Part shown: positions 18,992-31,713 of the stretch, one piece after another | Layout of the letters: every line of letters starts with the position of its first letter | Position numbering within the stretch: position 1 is the stretch's first letter | Assembly (NCBI GenBank): GCA_951230915.1 | Contig: OX579641.1 | Span: 20,314,254 to 20,378,253, forward strand | Length of the DNA: 64,000 bases | Direction of reading: 5' to 3' | DNA from: Antitrichia curtipendula | Lineage: Eukaryota > Streptophyta > Bryopsida > Hypnales > Leucodontaceae | Made by a program: the position numbers and the translations under genes | The notes under the pieces: generated by a model | Databases searched by the model: none | What the model was told of the DNA's origin: nothing | What the model saw: the letters and a program-made list of their open reading frames with translations, nothing else

Positions 18992-19530
18992 AATTCTAAT
19001 CATACAAACCAAAGTTCGACTTGAGCTCACCAGGAGATTAATAACATGTGATACTGCTCTTCAAAAACAAAATTTTGAACCCCTAATTCTAGATACGAAC
19101 ACCTCAAAGCCCGCACGAAATCAAGTCGACGAAAGGAACTACAAACCTTGAAATTCTAATCATACAACACGAAGATTTGAAGGCACCAGGAGAATGATCC
19201 AACGTGAACCTGCTCTTAAGAAATTTCACCAAACTCGAGAGGTTATACAAAATTTCAAATCCCTAATTCAAGAGACGAAAACCTCAAAGCTTGCACAAAA
19301 GCAAGTCACCGAAAGGAACTACAAACCTTTAAATTCTAATCATACACACGAAGTTCGGTTTTCGTGCCCCAGAAGATTGATCAAATGTGGAGCTGCTGTT
19401 CACTCCACGTCCTCAAGAAAATATGCAGCAGTCTTCAGTGATTGTAAGAGATTTCAAAGCCCTAATTCTCGACACCAATACCTCGAAGCTTGCACAATCG
19501 AACCAATAAAAGAACTGCAAACCTTGGAAA
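18992..19530 (+). repeat. Three-unit tandem repeat upstream of CDC48C
   Basis: Three diverged units start at 18992, 19152 and 19332 with AAATTCTAATCATAC, giving periods of 160 and 180 bp. Each contains CCTAATTC, ACCTCRAAGC and GAACTACAAACC-like blocks in the same order. The array begins about 90 bp upstream of the CDC48C start codon, so it probably lies in the 5' leader or proximal promoter. The open frame at 19194-19631 runs through repeat units and is not considered a gene. Confidence 0.75.
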
Positions 19531-19622
19531 CAAGAACTCCGGTTGCGCGAGACAACACGGAACTGAAGGTTTCAAGGTTTCAGGGTTTTGGGTTTAAGAC
19601 CTATGTGTGTGTAATATATATT

Positions 19623-19630
19623 TTTATATA
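19623..19630 (-). promoter_or_regulatory. Candidate TATA box for CDC48C
   Basis: On the minus strand the sequence reads TATATAAA. A start about 30 bp downstream would give a leader of about 700 nt containing the tandem repeat. The surroundings are AT-rich, so chance occurrence is possible. Confidence 0.3.
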
Positions 19631-19639
19631 AATGCCAAG

Positions 19640-22600
19640 GTTATTGCGTTATCACCTAAACTACCGTAGTGTGCCCTGTGCCGTTGTCACAGTCAAAATA
19701 AAAGTAAAAGTAATTTTTATAATTTAAGATCCAAAAATAACTCAAAAATTCATAACTTTTACACCCTAAGTTCAAATGCCACGTAGCAAAGCTTGTGCAC
19801 CCCTCCTTGCCAAGAGCTTTTTGACGGTACCAAGAATGCGACCGGGGGATACACGGTCCTAGAGATCTCACCGTGACAAACAAAACAAAACAAAACAAAC
19901 AAACACACAAACTATCTTAATAGATGGATTTGTTACCAGTATATAACATTTCGAGTAGCCTTCATGTCTATTGCTTTTCCCCAATATAATGATATAGAAT
20001 ATTTTACACCCCATTAGTAGCTATGAAAAATGTGGTATAAAGCTAAGAAAGTAGTGAAAAGTTTACAAAAACAATCAATAAAAAAACAATAATATAAAAT
20101 AATTAATAAACAAAGCAGTAATATAAAATAATTAATGATGCTAATAGAGGGATTTGAGGCACCCTGTCTCTAAAGGCTACATATTGTTGTATAGTTGAAA
20201 GCTTATCGGTTATCACTTACAAAATAAGAAACAACAAAATAAAGACTTTCTGGTTCACCTCTAAACATTTTATATTGACCTTCAGATTTAGCTCATTGTA
20301 GAGTAATAAACAAGAACTCTATCATAAACCTTTATTTGATTAAGGGAAGGACCCCATATGAATAGGCCCTTAATTCATATTAGGTTGGAATTATTCTCTT
20401 AGCTAAGAATGTCCTCCAACCCTTTTTTTTCTAGCACCACGGGGCCAGATTGCATCATTTCAAAATAAAAATCTACTTTTTGCCAAACAAAAGTAATCTT
20501 TTTTAGCCACAAATTTACCATTTTAATTTAAAATGTGGATGAATTTGCCAAATTTGGATGAAAGAGTGCATGAATGTGATTGAAAAGTGTTTTTTGGTCC
20601 AAAAGATGAATGAATGTAGAAATACAATGGTTCAACAAAGTTTAAGTTATTGCCATCTTGGCACTTTGTCAAAAAGTTTTAAAAAAAAGGTTGATGTCCT
20701 CTATCATAAAATCTTTACTTAATTGAGGGTGATCTAGATGGCTCTAGTATTGGATGGTAACAATAAAAGTTGGATGGGATCTAGGGTGAAAATGAATTCT
20801 ATGACCCAATGCATCTATTAGCTCAATCAAGATCTTCATAGTCTTTGTATTTTTTTCCTAAGGCCAATACTCAAATTTATTTAAAAAAATTAGGTACATA
20901 ACATGCTCAATTTGCACTAGTTTTGCATTGAAATTGCACTATTTACACTAAAATCTACACTAACATATTTCTCTATTTTTTCCACCAATAATTCATGAAC
21001 TTCAACAAAAACTTTAAGAAGAATTTGCCCTCACAATTTTTATAAAATAAAAATAAACAATTGATGCTTTTATCCCTTGAAATTGAATTTAAGATTTTGA
21101 ACTTTATAATTGAATGTAAAATTTAAAAAAAATACTAAAATAGTATCAATTTAAAAATTATAAGTATTTCAATTGTAAGAATCTATATTTAAAATATTGG
21201 AAATTATTACAATAGTTTTCAATGAGATGATCTCTAAATTTAGTATGCATGATGCATTTTGACAAAGCACTCTTTGGGTATAAATTTTATAATTTTGAGC
21301 ACTCAAAGATCCTTTTAAATTTCTTTTGAGGGAAAGTCAAGAAGCCTAATTAGCCTTTTTCCTCTCCTTCAAGTTTAGTGCACATTTACTAATACATAAC
21401 ATTTTTTCAATATGTATAAGATACAATCACATAAGCCCTTTAAAAGTCCTAATTCAAATGATGAATGGATGCATAATCTTGTAGGACAAATGTTGTATCT
21501 ATAAGGCAATTTTAGTACAAAATTTTGGAAAAAAGGGATTATGTATAATATTTTTATTTATTATATATCAAACTTTATTTTCAACAACAAATTTAAATAT
21601 TGGGTAGAAAGATAGAAATCAATTTTATCTTTTCATTTACAATGATTTGTAATTACAATAGCTAAATAAAAATTGGATTAATTCTTATTTTCTATTTTGA
21701 AAGGATTTATTTGAAACCTTCATAGAAAATACAATAATATATTTTTAAATAATTTTGTTGTAAAAAAACTCTACTTATATATTACTATACAAACATGAAT
21801 TAGAAAACAACCAAACATTTCTTCCTCCAGACTCCAGTGGATCTATACTAAACATTCTTTTGTATACACAATCAAACATGCTCACACTTCATTCACTGAG
21901 TATAACCTACATCTCCAACAATTAGTCCGACTTCTTCATTCAATATTCCTATCTCCTTCTACAACTTTCCTACATGCTTCATACCAATCACAAATATTTG
22001 GTATAATCCTTCTTTTTTTGACTCCCCCCCATCTCTAGTTCTACATAATAAGACACCATAGACCAATTATTAAAAAAGATTTTTTTTTTAAAACAAAATA
22101 TGCATCTTACGCAAAGATCAGATTCAATAGAAATTAAACCATTTTTAGAAAAATATGGCATGTATCATCTTGTAAATGGTCTAAGGTGATGTAGATCCTT
22201 AAGAGTCTAATGTGGAAACTCAATTTCGGCACCCAAGTGTCGAATTAGACTTTTAAGTACAATAGTATAAATGTCATTTGTATTGACTCTTCAAAGTCAA
22301 TTGTGGAATCACAAATTGACTTGTCATGTAAGCCAACCAATTATTGGTTGGAATTCCTCTTTCTTTAAACATTGAAGTTCTCTAATGTTTAGAGGCCTAA
22401 ACAAGCTTCAAAATACTTTTTGGCAAAGCAAGGCTAAAATCTTCATCATTTCTTATTATTTTATGAATTCAACAATAAAATATTTTTGTTAACTTGTTCG
22501 AGTATATCTTTCCAAAAATTCAAAGACAAATCCCTAATTATTGCAAGATTATAATGCTTAATCTTTGAAAATTAATTTTTTCTAACCCTTTCCAATGTTT

Positions 22601-22746
22601 TGTCTTTCAATATTTTATAAAAAAAAATGTGCATCACATGACTTGTGCAATTTAGTCAAAATCAATAAAATTCATCTTCTAAGTCACACTTTGTAACACA
22701 ACTTCATAATTTAATAAAAGTGAACTTCCTCAAGGACCTTCAGGGG
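19640..22746. other. Intergenic DNA, no gene; one dispersed repeat
   Basis: About 3 kb of AT-rich sequence without a credible coding frame. The block at about 22150-22245 (with GTGGAAACTCAATTTCGGCA) recurs inverted at about 29175-29250, so it belongs to a dispersed repeat family. Nothing else was recognised. Confidence 0.5.
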
Positions 22747-22961
22747 GGCTAGGGAGAACTGACCCCCTCGCTTGATCCTACGGGCAAACCCTGTTTTTTG
22801 CACATTATTTTTTTGGCAAATTTTCAATTTATATTTGCGATCAGAGACCCCAAATTTATTAAATGAAGACAAGAATATACCTTGGAACGGTGCAAAATAG
22901 TTTGTTTGTTTTTTACATGCGCCCCTGGTAAGGATGAGCGAGGGGGTCAATCCACCCCGAT
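22747..22961. mobile_element. MULE-like MITE, 215 bp, 9-bp TSD
   Basis: Flanked by direct repeats CTTCAGGGG (22738-22746 and 22962-22970). The ends are imperfect inverted repeats sharing TGACCCCCTCGCT and ATCCT. Internal GACCCCAAATT resembles the 41321-41557 element, so the two are related. A 9-10 bp target duplication with extended terminal repeats is typical of Mutator-like elements. It lies about 340 bp upstream of the SCY2 start codon. Confidence 0.65.
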
Positions 22962-23304
22962 CTTCAGGGGTGGGGGGATGGAAGTGAATTGGATGAAAAT
23001 CATTCATCCAGAGGAAATCATTCAACGAGACCATCCGTTATCTTCAGCCATCAGTATGGATATTGATTCCAAAATGGCTCGCGGTAAATTTAGGGTTCAG
23101 TTCTTCCAGTTGCGCGAATTAGGGTTTGGGCAATTGCAGAGAGAGTGCATGGCTATGGCGTTCCGTGCTCCGGGGCTGCATACAGGTTTGCTGTGCTCGA
23201 GGGTGCCGCGATTGGAGTGTTCTGGAGGCTAATTTCAAAATGGAGCCAAAGTGAGAATTTTTTCCCTCTGTAGTAGACTTGGATTTTCAGGTCTCGCGGA
23301 GCCG

Positions 23305-26300
23305 ATGGCAATTTCCGTTGGCCCTACGCTTTGTGTGGCCACAATGGGAGTCGCAAATGCTCAAGCAAATTTTGTTTACTCCCCCTGCAATATCAAGTTT
23401 GTGAATTTTGGTCGAGGGAATTTGACGAGGTTACGCAGATCCCAGGGGCATTTGGGTTTGCGAGGGTTAGCCAGAATTGTAGTTGGAAGAAGCAGTAATG
23501 GACTATTCGGTAGAGAACGTGTCGGCAGACTCAGTGTTCGAGCTTCGAGAAGCGAGGATGAGAAGGATTTGAGGTTTGCACAGCAGGTTCGGGAGCGCAG
23601 TGATTCCGAAGGTGAAGAGGAGCGAATTGGAGAAGCGTCTGTTTCCGCAACGTCTGTTTCTGCTTTGCAGGAAGAGCATTTTGTTGTGCCAGATGCAGGC
23701 TCTCGGAAACGATTTCGGAACCGGTTTCTGGGACTGGTGAAGCTGCGAACGAACATCGCCGAGGCTGCAGAAGGGATTTTCAAGAGTGAAATTCGGAGGC
23801 GCATCTTTGTGACGATAGTGCTTCTCATGGCCAGCCGTGCAGGATATTTCGTTCCTTTGCCTGGATTTGATCGACGTTCTATGCCTGGGGATTATTTGGG
23901 CTTCGTGTCTGGAGCTGTAGGTACGAGCCTTGCGAAATCTTCGCTCATTTTCTGAAATCTTCAGCGCGTTTCTTAGCGGCGTTAATCGTACTCTTAGATT
24001 GAACCTCATACTATTTGCGTCACTTAAGCATTTTAACGAGTAGGTCGTGGTGTGCTTTCATTGGGATGTCACTCAATTGAGACCTCTGAAGAGATTACTT
24101 TGGGTATGAGAGGCAATCTCTCATGAGGCCAAATTTATATCACTATGTATGTATTTCTTGTGCAATTATTCAAAGTGCCAGGCTGTAGATCATTACTGAA
24201 GAGACAGTAGACAGTGTCCATTCATAAACAATTAGCCAAGCCATGCTTTCACCCAACTCGCTAATTGGAGGCTTATTGAAAGAGATGAGTGGCTCTTGGT
24301 AATAGGGTTCAGTGTATGAGACGGAATCTGGTCCCTAACGGTTTCAGTATCGTCTACCTTATCTCCTATTGGCAACAATGTCCATTCCTGTTACCTTGTA
24401 GCAAACCTTGTAGCAAAGGGTTTATGCAAATTGTGCATCATAAGGTAAGGTGGAGCCTATTCAATTCTGGATTCTTGAACTATTTTAGCATATTCATATT
24501 TGACTGAGTACAATAAGTAACCTAAATGTCTACATGAAGCGCCACTTTGTTTGGAATAGAAGGAATTTTAAGGAACTTCTATGGGACCCTAACTCTTTTA
24601 GGCTCCTACACCTTCTACCTTACATATTATCCTTTTTAGAATGAGAACTTCTAGATAAAATTTCCCACTGGTACCTTAATTAATCTTTAGTGGGTGCTTT
24701 GTGAATACAGAGGAGCTTGGAGATGCTGTTTCAGAATTGAAACTGTCAGTGTTTCAACTGGGTATCAGTCCCTACATTCTTTCCTCAATTGTCATGCAGG
24801 TCTGCAACCTTCTGAAAAGAGTAAATCTATGCTATTAATGTCAAGACACTATTAGCAAGCTCCTATTAGAATGAGCTTTCTTGGATGGTTCAATAGTTTA
24901 AGGCTTTGATGATGCGTTAAGATTTTGAAACCTCTGGCTTCTGTGCTTAGGTGTCTTGTCACCTAGTTCCAGCGCTCGTGAAGCTTCGCAAGGAAGGTAT
25001 CGATGGGAACGAGAAAATCAAGAAATACACGTTTGTATCTTACCCATTCTCTCTTGTTTCTTTCAAGTCTGCGCAATAGGGAGGTCCCAGCTAAAGAGTA
25101 TAGCGTGCCTGGAGCTTGCACCTAATCGCTCATGCTGAACAATAGAAATTTCACTTTAAACGTTAATAGTCGATTATAGTAACTTTCAAAGCATTTTTCT
25201 ATTGTTCAAAAATTTTAGGCATGATTTCTTCATTCTATTGATACTTTTGTCACCTGTCTTGAAGCCTCCTAAAGATATTGGAGCCGTCACTTTGGGCCAT
25301 TTGGAGACATAGGAGTTAATACTATGTCCTCTCTGTTTACAATCCGAGTTTTGATAATATTCTCGGTTTCAATGTAATGGCCAGCTTTTGAAAAGACCTT
25401 TGAATCAGTTGACTGTCGTGGGCAGTTTCTTTCGACAAATGATAGGGATTCTTGTGTTGGTACAGCTGGTGGCTAGCGTTCGGAGTTGCAGTTGTGGAAT
25501 CATTGGGAATAGCTATACATTCCATTCCCTATTCTGTTTATGCTGCTGAAAGCAGGTATGGTATGATTTCTCTGATTCTGGCTTCTACAAGTTCGAACAT
25601 TGTCATTCTTGATTGGATGGGTACTGTGCGTAGTTGTCTCTTTGACCTTCTTTAAGTATTGCGTTGCAATTAGCTCTTTGATATTGAGTCCGACGTGTGG
25701 ATTGGCTGTTCAGGTTTAGTTATCTCTTTGTGACTGCTGGTCTTCTTACCCTTGGTGCTGTGACATTAAACTGGATATGCGACAAAATTACGGAAGCTGG
25801 TTTTGGTAAGTCTTTGTTGATCCTTGAGATTTTAGTTTTGACCTGGGGATCGAGCAGACTTAGTGACATGTCAGTTTCTGATTATTCTGTTACTGCAATC
25901 GTTTTCAAGCATTTTGTGATTCAGCACCTGATATCGTGACTGTTTCTGTGCTTCAGGTCAAGGATCCTCACTTATTATTTGCATTGGCATACTGAAGGGG
26001 TATTCAGAGACTCTGCTTAAGATGCTAATGAATCTCCAACGTAGGTTCTCACTCACATATGATCTATAGGTTTCACCGGCTTAGAAGGCAATGTATGAAT
26101 TATTGAAAGTCGAGCAAGTTTAAGTTGGGATTTTACTGTACATTGGTTACTCCTTCCACTCGATTGCTTTGTTGAGGTGTTGTTATGATATTTTTGAGTC
26201 TGGTGTCTGAGTCACGATTTTGTGTCATTGCAGGCGGTTCCACGGGTTGGGGTCCTTCAATTTTTGTTTTCCTGGGTGTCTTCCTCATCATCACCATGTG

Positions 26301-28112
26301 GGCAGTGCTTGTTACGGAAGGCCGTCGAAAAATAAAGATGGTCTACTACAATTTTGAGTTAGCGCCCACCAAAGCGTATGTCTTCATCCGTCATCCTATA
26401 AGTGCATAGACATCCTCTTTCGCGGTGGACGTTCCCTTGTCCTCTTCTTCTCTTTGGTTGAACATGTTGCGTCACAGGGGACAACCAAGAGTGCATAGAA
26501 GAGACTGGTTCTTTGCAGTTCACTAAATGGTTACTAATTGATTGGTGCCCTGGTTGGTGTTTCCATTTACAGCAAGGCGGATGTAGGATTGCAGGAAGTG
26601 GAGCCGTATATTCCTTTCAACATAAATCCTACAGGGATGCAGCCTGTACTTACTACGACATATCTTATGGCAGTGCCGTCACTTATTGCCAAGTACGATC
26701 CCCCTTCAACTAGGTTTTTTATCCGAATTGTGTTCATGTTTACTGCTGACGCTTTTGCTATTGCTTTGACTCATTATTGACCGATGATTTGGCAGCTTCA
26801 CACGTGCTGGAGGTTTCTGGCACCAACTACGGAGCACATTAAACCCAGCATGGCCTCCTGCCCCTGGAGCAAGTCCTTTGGTCTACTATGGACTCAATGC
26901 TTTGTTTATTTTCATTTTCAACATTTTAGATATAGTAAGTGGAACTTCGAACCTGGGGAAACATCGGAATCTAACATGTGTATTTTCTCTTAAGAGCGTT
27001 AGAATGCATTAAGTATTCATGGATCAGTGATGATCATATCTGTGTATATATTCGGGAATTTTTTTTGCCACTATTGTGCGTTGTGTAAGGTATGGGCACC
27101 CAGAATCGCCACTTGAAATTAATGAAATCTGAATATTTGAGGTGGCGGTTTGGGTGCACATACCTTACCTTATGTTAATGGTAGTTCAGGATATTGGTTT
27201 CAGTGTACCTTCTGGGAGTAGCGCTTCCGATTTGCTAATTATGGTGTATATATGCTGTTTTTTCAGTGCTTTTGGAAGTTGTGGTGAAATACTTTTGAGG
27301 TGTGCATGGGGACTTTATAATAGAGGAAGCTTACCGACTGGTTTCAAACTCTCGCAGGTGGATACGCCAAAAGAAATTACTGAGTACTTGATGAAGATTG
27401 GTGCTAGAGTACCCCAAATTAAACCCGGTCGTCAAACTATTGAGTATTTAACTAACGTCCAAAAATCGACACGTTTTTGGGGTGCGTTTCTTCCACATTG
27501 ATTTCTATTTTTGCACTAACGTATATCTCAAACGTCCACTATTTGCTGTACTACTTAATGCTTAATATGCTGAGTTAGATTTTCTGCTAGTGGTTGGGGG
27601 TTGACCTTGTATGGTTGCTGCAGACGAGGGGTAAGAGTATAGGTTCTAGCAACAGTGTTATGATGCTCTGGTGCTTGTTCTCCTTGCTGTGACAGGAGGT
27701 GTTTTGTTAGCGATGTTGGTGACAGTATCAACAATAGTGGACAACAGATTCAGAGCTATACACCAGGGTGGCAGCATTGGTTTCACATCTATGCTCATTA
27801 TTGTGCGTCTCCCTGCGTTTTTAAAATTTTATCTTTCTATAACGCTCAGATATATCAGCTGTTCATTATCTTGGATGATCACTCCATGAAGTGCAGGGAT
27901 GGCATGTTGTGCAGTACCGGAATTTGCAATGGTGCTGTCAGATAATTTCTGCTAAAGAAGGATGCCGAGATCAATTCCATTCTTCGAATCTGTATGCTGA
28001 CTCTGGTGATTTTGTGTATCAGGTGGGCTCAATAATTGAGTTAAGGAGGTCATACATGGCTTATAATGTGATGCCAGAGCTTAGCAAGGTCTTGAAGCGT
28101 TACGGAGCTTAA
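23305..28112 (+). CDS. SCY2: Plastid inner-envelope translocase SecY2 (12 exons)
   Basis: Exons: 23305-23920, 24711-24799, 24951-25030, 25466-25555, 25714-25805, 25957-26040, 26234-26375, 26573-26692, 26796-26934, 27358-27481, 27696-27802 and 28023-28112. All are GT-AG and phase-consistent, giving about 590 residues (Arabidopsis SCY2 about 575). The start is the first ATG in the open frame. The first 140 residues are Ser/Arg-rich with few acidic residues at the start, as expected of a plastid transit peptide. The body is a SecY core of about ten membrane segments: TM1 starts at IFVTIVLLMASRAGYFVPLPG, a plug/TM2 region has YILSSIVMQ, and later come RFSYLFVTAGLLTLG and GPSIFVFLGVFLIITMW. The segment GARVPQIKPG with EYLT and TRFWG fits SCY2 rather than thylakoid SCY1. 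SCY2 forms the channel of the second plastid Sec system with SECA2 and SECE2, inserting proteins into the inner envelope. No lesion was seen. Exon 9 joins exon 10 directly in phase 0. Confidence 0.93.
25160..25319. mobile_element. Intronic TTAA-family fragment in SCY2
   Basis: Inside the intron between exons 3 and 4. It resembles 13700-13893 of the CDC48C intron (agtcgattatagta, then ctttcaaagcat) and ends GGAGTTAA (TTAA 25316-25319). Exon sequence is untouched. The left edge is not resolved. Confidence 0.45.
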
Positions 28113-29346
28113 AATTAGACGCACTAGCGTGCAGCCGACATTGTTACTCAAATACATGCAGATTCGGCACTCCTATCATGAGCATACATACTTGGTAATT
28201 TCCTCTTTCCTTTGAGCATCAACTCTTACAAAGTCTGTTTGAATGGATTCCTTTTGGTGGCATAGTCTGTAGGTGGATGTTTTTTCAAATGCTTGCTTTC
28301 ATTTTATAACTCAGATACTTGTACTTTGTAGGGAAGAAGGAAGCTTGACAAGAGGGTTTTATATCATATGGTATTGATGATGATTTAACAAAGACTACAG
28401 TTTCTTTTAAGGTGAAAATCCTAGAGTGTCGTACTCTTTCAACTAAGTTCTGCTCATGATCTTCAACAAATTTAAGGACGGGAAGAAACATGTTTTCTTG
28501 CCAATTCGAGTGCGTGTGTAGGTGTTGATGCCTTGCTGTTAGTGACACTCATATATAGATGATCCAGATTCAGAAGCCGAATATGAAGATTGGAATGATT
28601 GGCTATGTGTTTTCAATAAATAAAAAAGCTAGAGCTTCCACTTGCTCTGATACTTCTATTGTCTTCTCTGTGAAGAGTCCGGCACTATCCAGTTATCTGG
28701 TTCCATTTCTCTCACTCTTTACCATGTCCTATACATGGTGTACTGATGTTATTTCTCATATTTTTTACGGTGTCCTGTGCTAGATAGAGTTTTAGTAATG
28801 GGTGTCTGAAGGTTGGCATTAGCTGGGAGGTATGCTACAGTAACAGCACCTAGAATTGTCCGAATAAGAGATTGAGCATGGTACCTATGAGTGAACTAAT
28901 GCTTGGTCTTGTAGGGATTCAAAATGGGATTCTAGATTCTCTAAATATGCATTTTTGGACACTAAAGTAAATTGGGAATTTTAAAGTGCTAGAGATAGAT
29001 GTCCCAAAAATCAATGGTAGGTGCTCAAAGGGCTTACATTTTTTAGGCATGAATCTAGATTAACTTAATAGCCGTTAAATCTTTTGATTTGAGCTCATTT
29101 TGAACTTTTAAGCAAAACACACCTTGAAGCATATATGAAACAAGGCAGAACTTACAAAAGTATTTGAAGGTTTGATTTGGCACTTGAATGCCGAAATTGA
29201 GTTTCCACATCAAATTCTAAGGGTCTATGTCACTTCAAACCATTCATAAGATGACATATGTCACATTTTTTTCAAAAATGACTTAATTTGTGTCGAGTTT
29301 GACCTTTCTGTAGGGTATGCAAACTAAGCTTTAGTCACTAGATCTC
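28113..29346. other. SCY2 3' flank with dispersed repeats
   Basis: No gene. An AATAAA at about 28616 could serve polyadenylation of SCY2 but is not proven. About 28910-28990 resembles the inverse of about 12940-13020 (shared AGAGAATCTAGAATCC), and 29175-29250 resembles the inverse of 22150-22245. Confidence 0.45.
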
Positions 29347-29909
29347 TTAACCCCTAAAGGACCCAAATATATTTCAAGTAGAAATTGTCAAAAACATCCA
29401 CTTTTTAGGGCTATGAGAAATAAATGAAAAAAAAACTTTTTTTGAAATTCAATTGTACAAATTTGTACTAAACTACTTTGGGAATGTGTAGAAAAAGTTT
29501 CAAAAACTTTGATTGTATAGATTGAAAGATTATAACATTTGAAGTTAAAAATAAAAAAATAAAAATTTGACCTTGTTTAAGATGGCCAATAGACTTCAAC
29601 TCCTAGAGTGAGATTTTTGCACTACACATGGTTATTTTATGGGACATTTGCATCCTATATCATGCTAATTATATACCTACCAAATTTTAGAAGTAGAAGA
29701 GGAGTTTTGCACATGTTGCCCAAGGCTATTTAAACTACTCCAAAAGTCAAGGGCAACATAACTTCTGATTAGGGCATCCAATCATTAAAAAAATTAGACT
29801 CCCACTAAGGGATACAAGTTCTCACCTTTTGACAAAGTTTTGTGAATTTGAACAATTAAACAAGATTTTTTGCATACGTTGTACAACCACTTGGACCTTT
29901 AGAGGTTAA
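29347..29909. mobile_element. TTAA-flanked MITE, 563 bp
   Basis: Left end TTAACCCCTAAAGGACC; right end GGACCTTTAGAGGTTAA, an almost exact inversion. TTAA sits at both outer edges. No coding capacity. Confidence 0.75.
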
Positions 29910-31008
29910 TCTTGGAAGGATGCAATCCTATCACCAAGGTCTTCAATAAAAAAATTATAATTTCTTACAAGAATAGGTTCATTCTTTGTTCCTACATTAT
30001 AGCAATAAGTCATTCGTTGCCTACGGTTTAGTCTTCAACTAGGTGTCCTTCATAGGTTAAGCCTTATTTTGCCACACTCAGACTTTCAATATGTTATGTT
30101 GTCACCTGATTCAAAATATTGAATATCTATTCACTCTATCCAGTCAAGTATTTGATCTAAGTCATCCCTTTCTGAGGTTAATGAATCTAAAAGAGTCATT
30201 TTTCCAATTTTGTTAGCTATTTTTAGAATGTGGGTTGAATCCATGCAACCATCATAAGGCTTCAAAAGCGTTTTTTGCTTCAAGTATGTTCGTTTTAAGA
30301 GATTCGAGTGGCATGAGTAGTTATCCTATACTTTCAATTTTTAAAATACATAAAATATTGTGCAAGAGTGAGAAAATTACAAGAACACCTAGGGTTGAAT
30401 TATTCTCAAGAAGGCTAACTATTTTATAATTAAAAAACATTGTTTGGACCACCCACCTCAACAAAGGGCAAAAAAAAGTAGCATTCTTATGTTAGTTTTG
30501 GACTTTTGTATCCACATCTAGCTAGTCTTCTTCGTCTCCTTGGGCCAAATCCCAACCGGACCATGTGAACGAATGTATGTGAAGTAGACCTCAAGTATGC
30601 CCTTGAGGCATATATATGGTAGAGCATGGCTACTATTACTCTCCAAATATGATAAACTAAGTGTTTTGTGCCAGACACCAATTATTGTTTGGTACCACTT
30701 CAACTTGCTCATGCCCCAAGAACGCAAGGCTAGCCACACCCAAGGTAAGCCACATCCTATTCATGTACTATTTGTGAACTAGTTTAAGGCCGCCCACATC
30801 CTATTTATGTTGGTCTTGTCCAATTAATTACAAAACCTAGATGATCTCCATTGCAAATGCCTAACCTTAGGTGATGAGCAATATTTTTACTAAAATCTTG
30901 TGCCATTCAAGTTTATTCTTTGAGTATGTTGTTTCCCCCATTTTCTTTACCCTCATGCTCAAGAATGGGGCACCCTCAAAAGGATATTCACACCCTTCAA
31001 AAGGCCCT
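29910..31008. other. Intergenic DNA, no gene recognised
   Basis: A short open frame of 64-73 residues occurs near 30487-30739 minus, in a locally less AT-rich patch. It has no recognisable motif. No repeat structure stands out. Confidence 0.4.
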
Positions 31009-31238
31009 TCAACCTTTAAACGATGAGCTAGTCACCATAGAAATCATTTGTTTTGGAACCGTGTGAATTGTTGGTTTAAAAAATTGCAAGAGCAACTCAC
31101 TGGAAGTCAAACTATTGTAGAAGACCTTCCCTTTTCACACAAAATTTGGAGGATGAATAGTTACACTTTTGTCCTACTTGGAGAGATCCTTTGTCCCTCA
31201 TTGTCCGGAGAACGTCTTGAACGTTGTTTATGGGTTAA
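31009..31238. mobile_element. Short TTAA-family element, 230 bp
   Basis: Body shared with 11952-12177 and, inverted, with 32887-33122 (TGGAAGTCAAACTATTGTAG). The right end is TATGGGTTAA (TTAA 31235-31238). The left end is CAACCTTTAAACGATGAGC, with the expected TTAA mutated to TCAA. Confidence 0.6.
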
Positions 31239-31713
31239 TTTTGACAAGCAAAGCTACTCAAAGAGTCCAAGGGAAGCCTATTGAAGGGATCTTGTGTGTG
31301 TGACATGGCTTATTATCCAACTTGGACTCAGTTTCCAATCTGGACACACTAAAAGTGCCAACACTTGTCCAATTAGTCAGGCCCTGGACTTAACTTATTG
31401 GACAAGCAGCTTCTCTCTTTTGAGAATTGTGTACATTGGTGGACAAAGTATCTCTTGACAATGCACTGTATCAATCATTTGATCAACTAACTAACTACAC
31501 CTAAACTACACTTAACTAACTACACCTAAAATGGACCGCTCCTGAAAATCGACCCCTATTTTTGAAGGGAAAATAAATAGAGAGGATTTCCAAAATGGTG
31601 CGCATGGCAAGGACAAATGTTAAATGAATCTTGAGTAGTGTGCAGTTCTATTAATAGAACTGTGGAGGTGGCAACTCTACAAGTCATCCATTTTGTATGC
31701 ACTTTGTGTTGTT
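31239..31713. other. Spacer between TTAA elements
   Basis: No gene. Near 31488-31535 the words taactaactacacctaaa recur as a short direct repeat. Otherwise unremarkable. Confidence 0.4.

Noticed and set aside
19540..19600. Telo-box (AAACCCTA) in the CDC48C promoter
   Set aside because: Minus strand has AAACCCAAAACCCTGAAACC, close but without an exact AAACCCTA, so not claimed.
19194..19631. 145-residue plus-strand frame upstream of CDC48C
   Set aside because: It runs through diverged tandem repeat units with different residues in each unit; no sign of selection for protein.
22711..23232. Open frames upstream of SCY2 (107 minus, 116 plus)
   Set aside because: They run across the MULE-like MITE and the leader. 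No ATG-led protein homology.
23376..24009. Minus-strand frames of 150 and 168 residues
   Set aside because: They are antisense to SCY2 exon 1, whose plus-strand identity is clear. GC-balanced coding DNA often leaves the reverse frame open.
27142..27501. 119-residue frame read as a separate small protein
   Set aside because: It runs through the intron before SCY2 exon 10. Only the part from 27358 is coding and it splices in phase.
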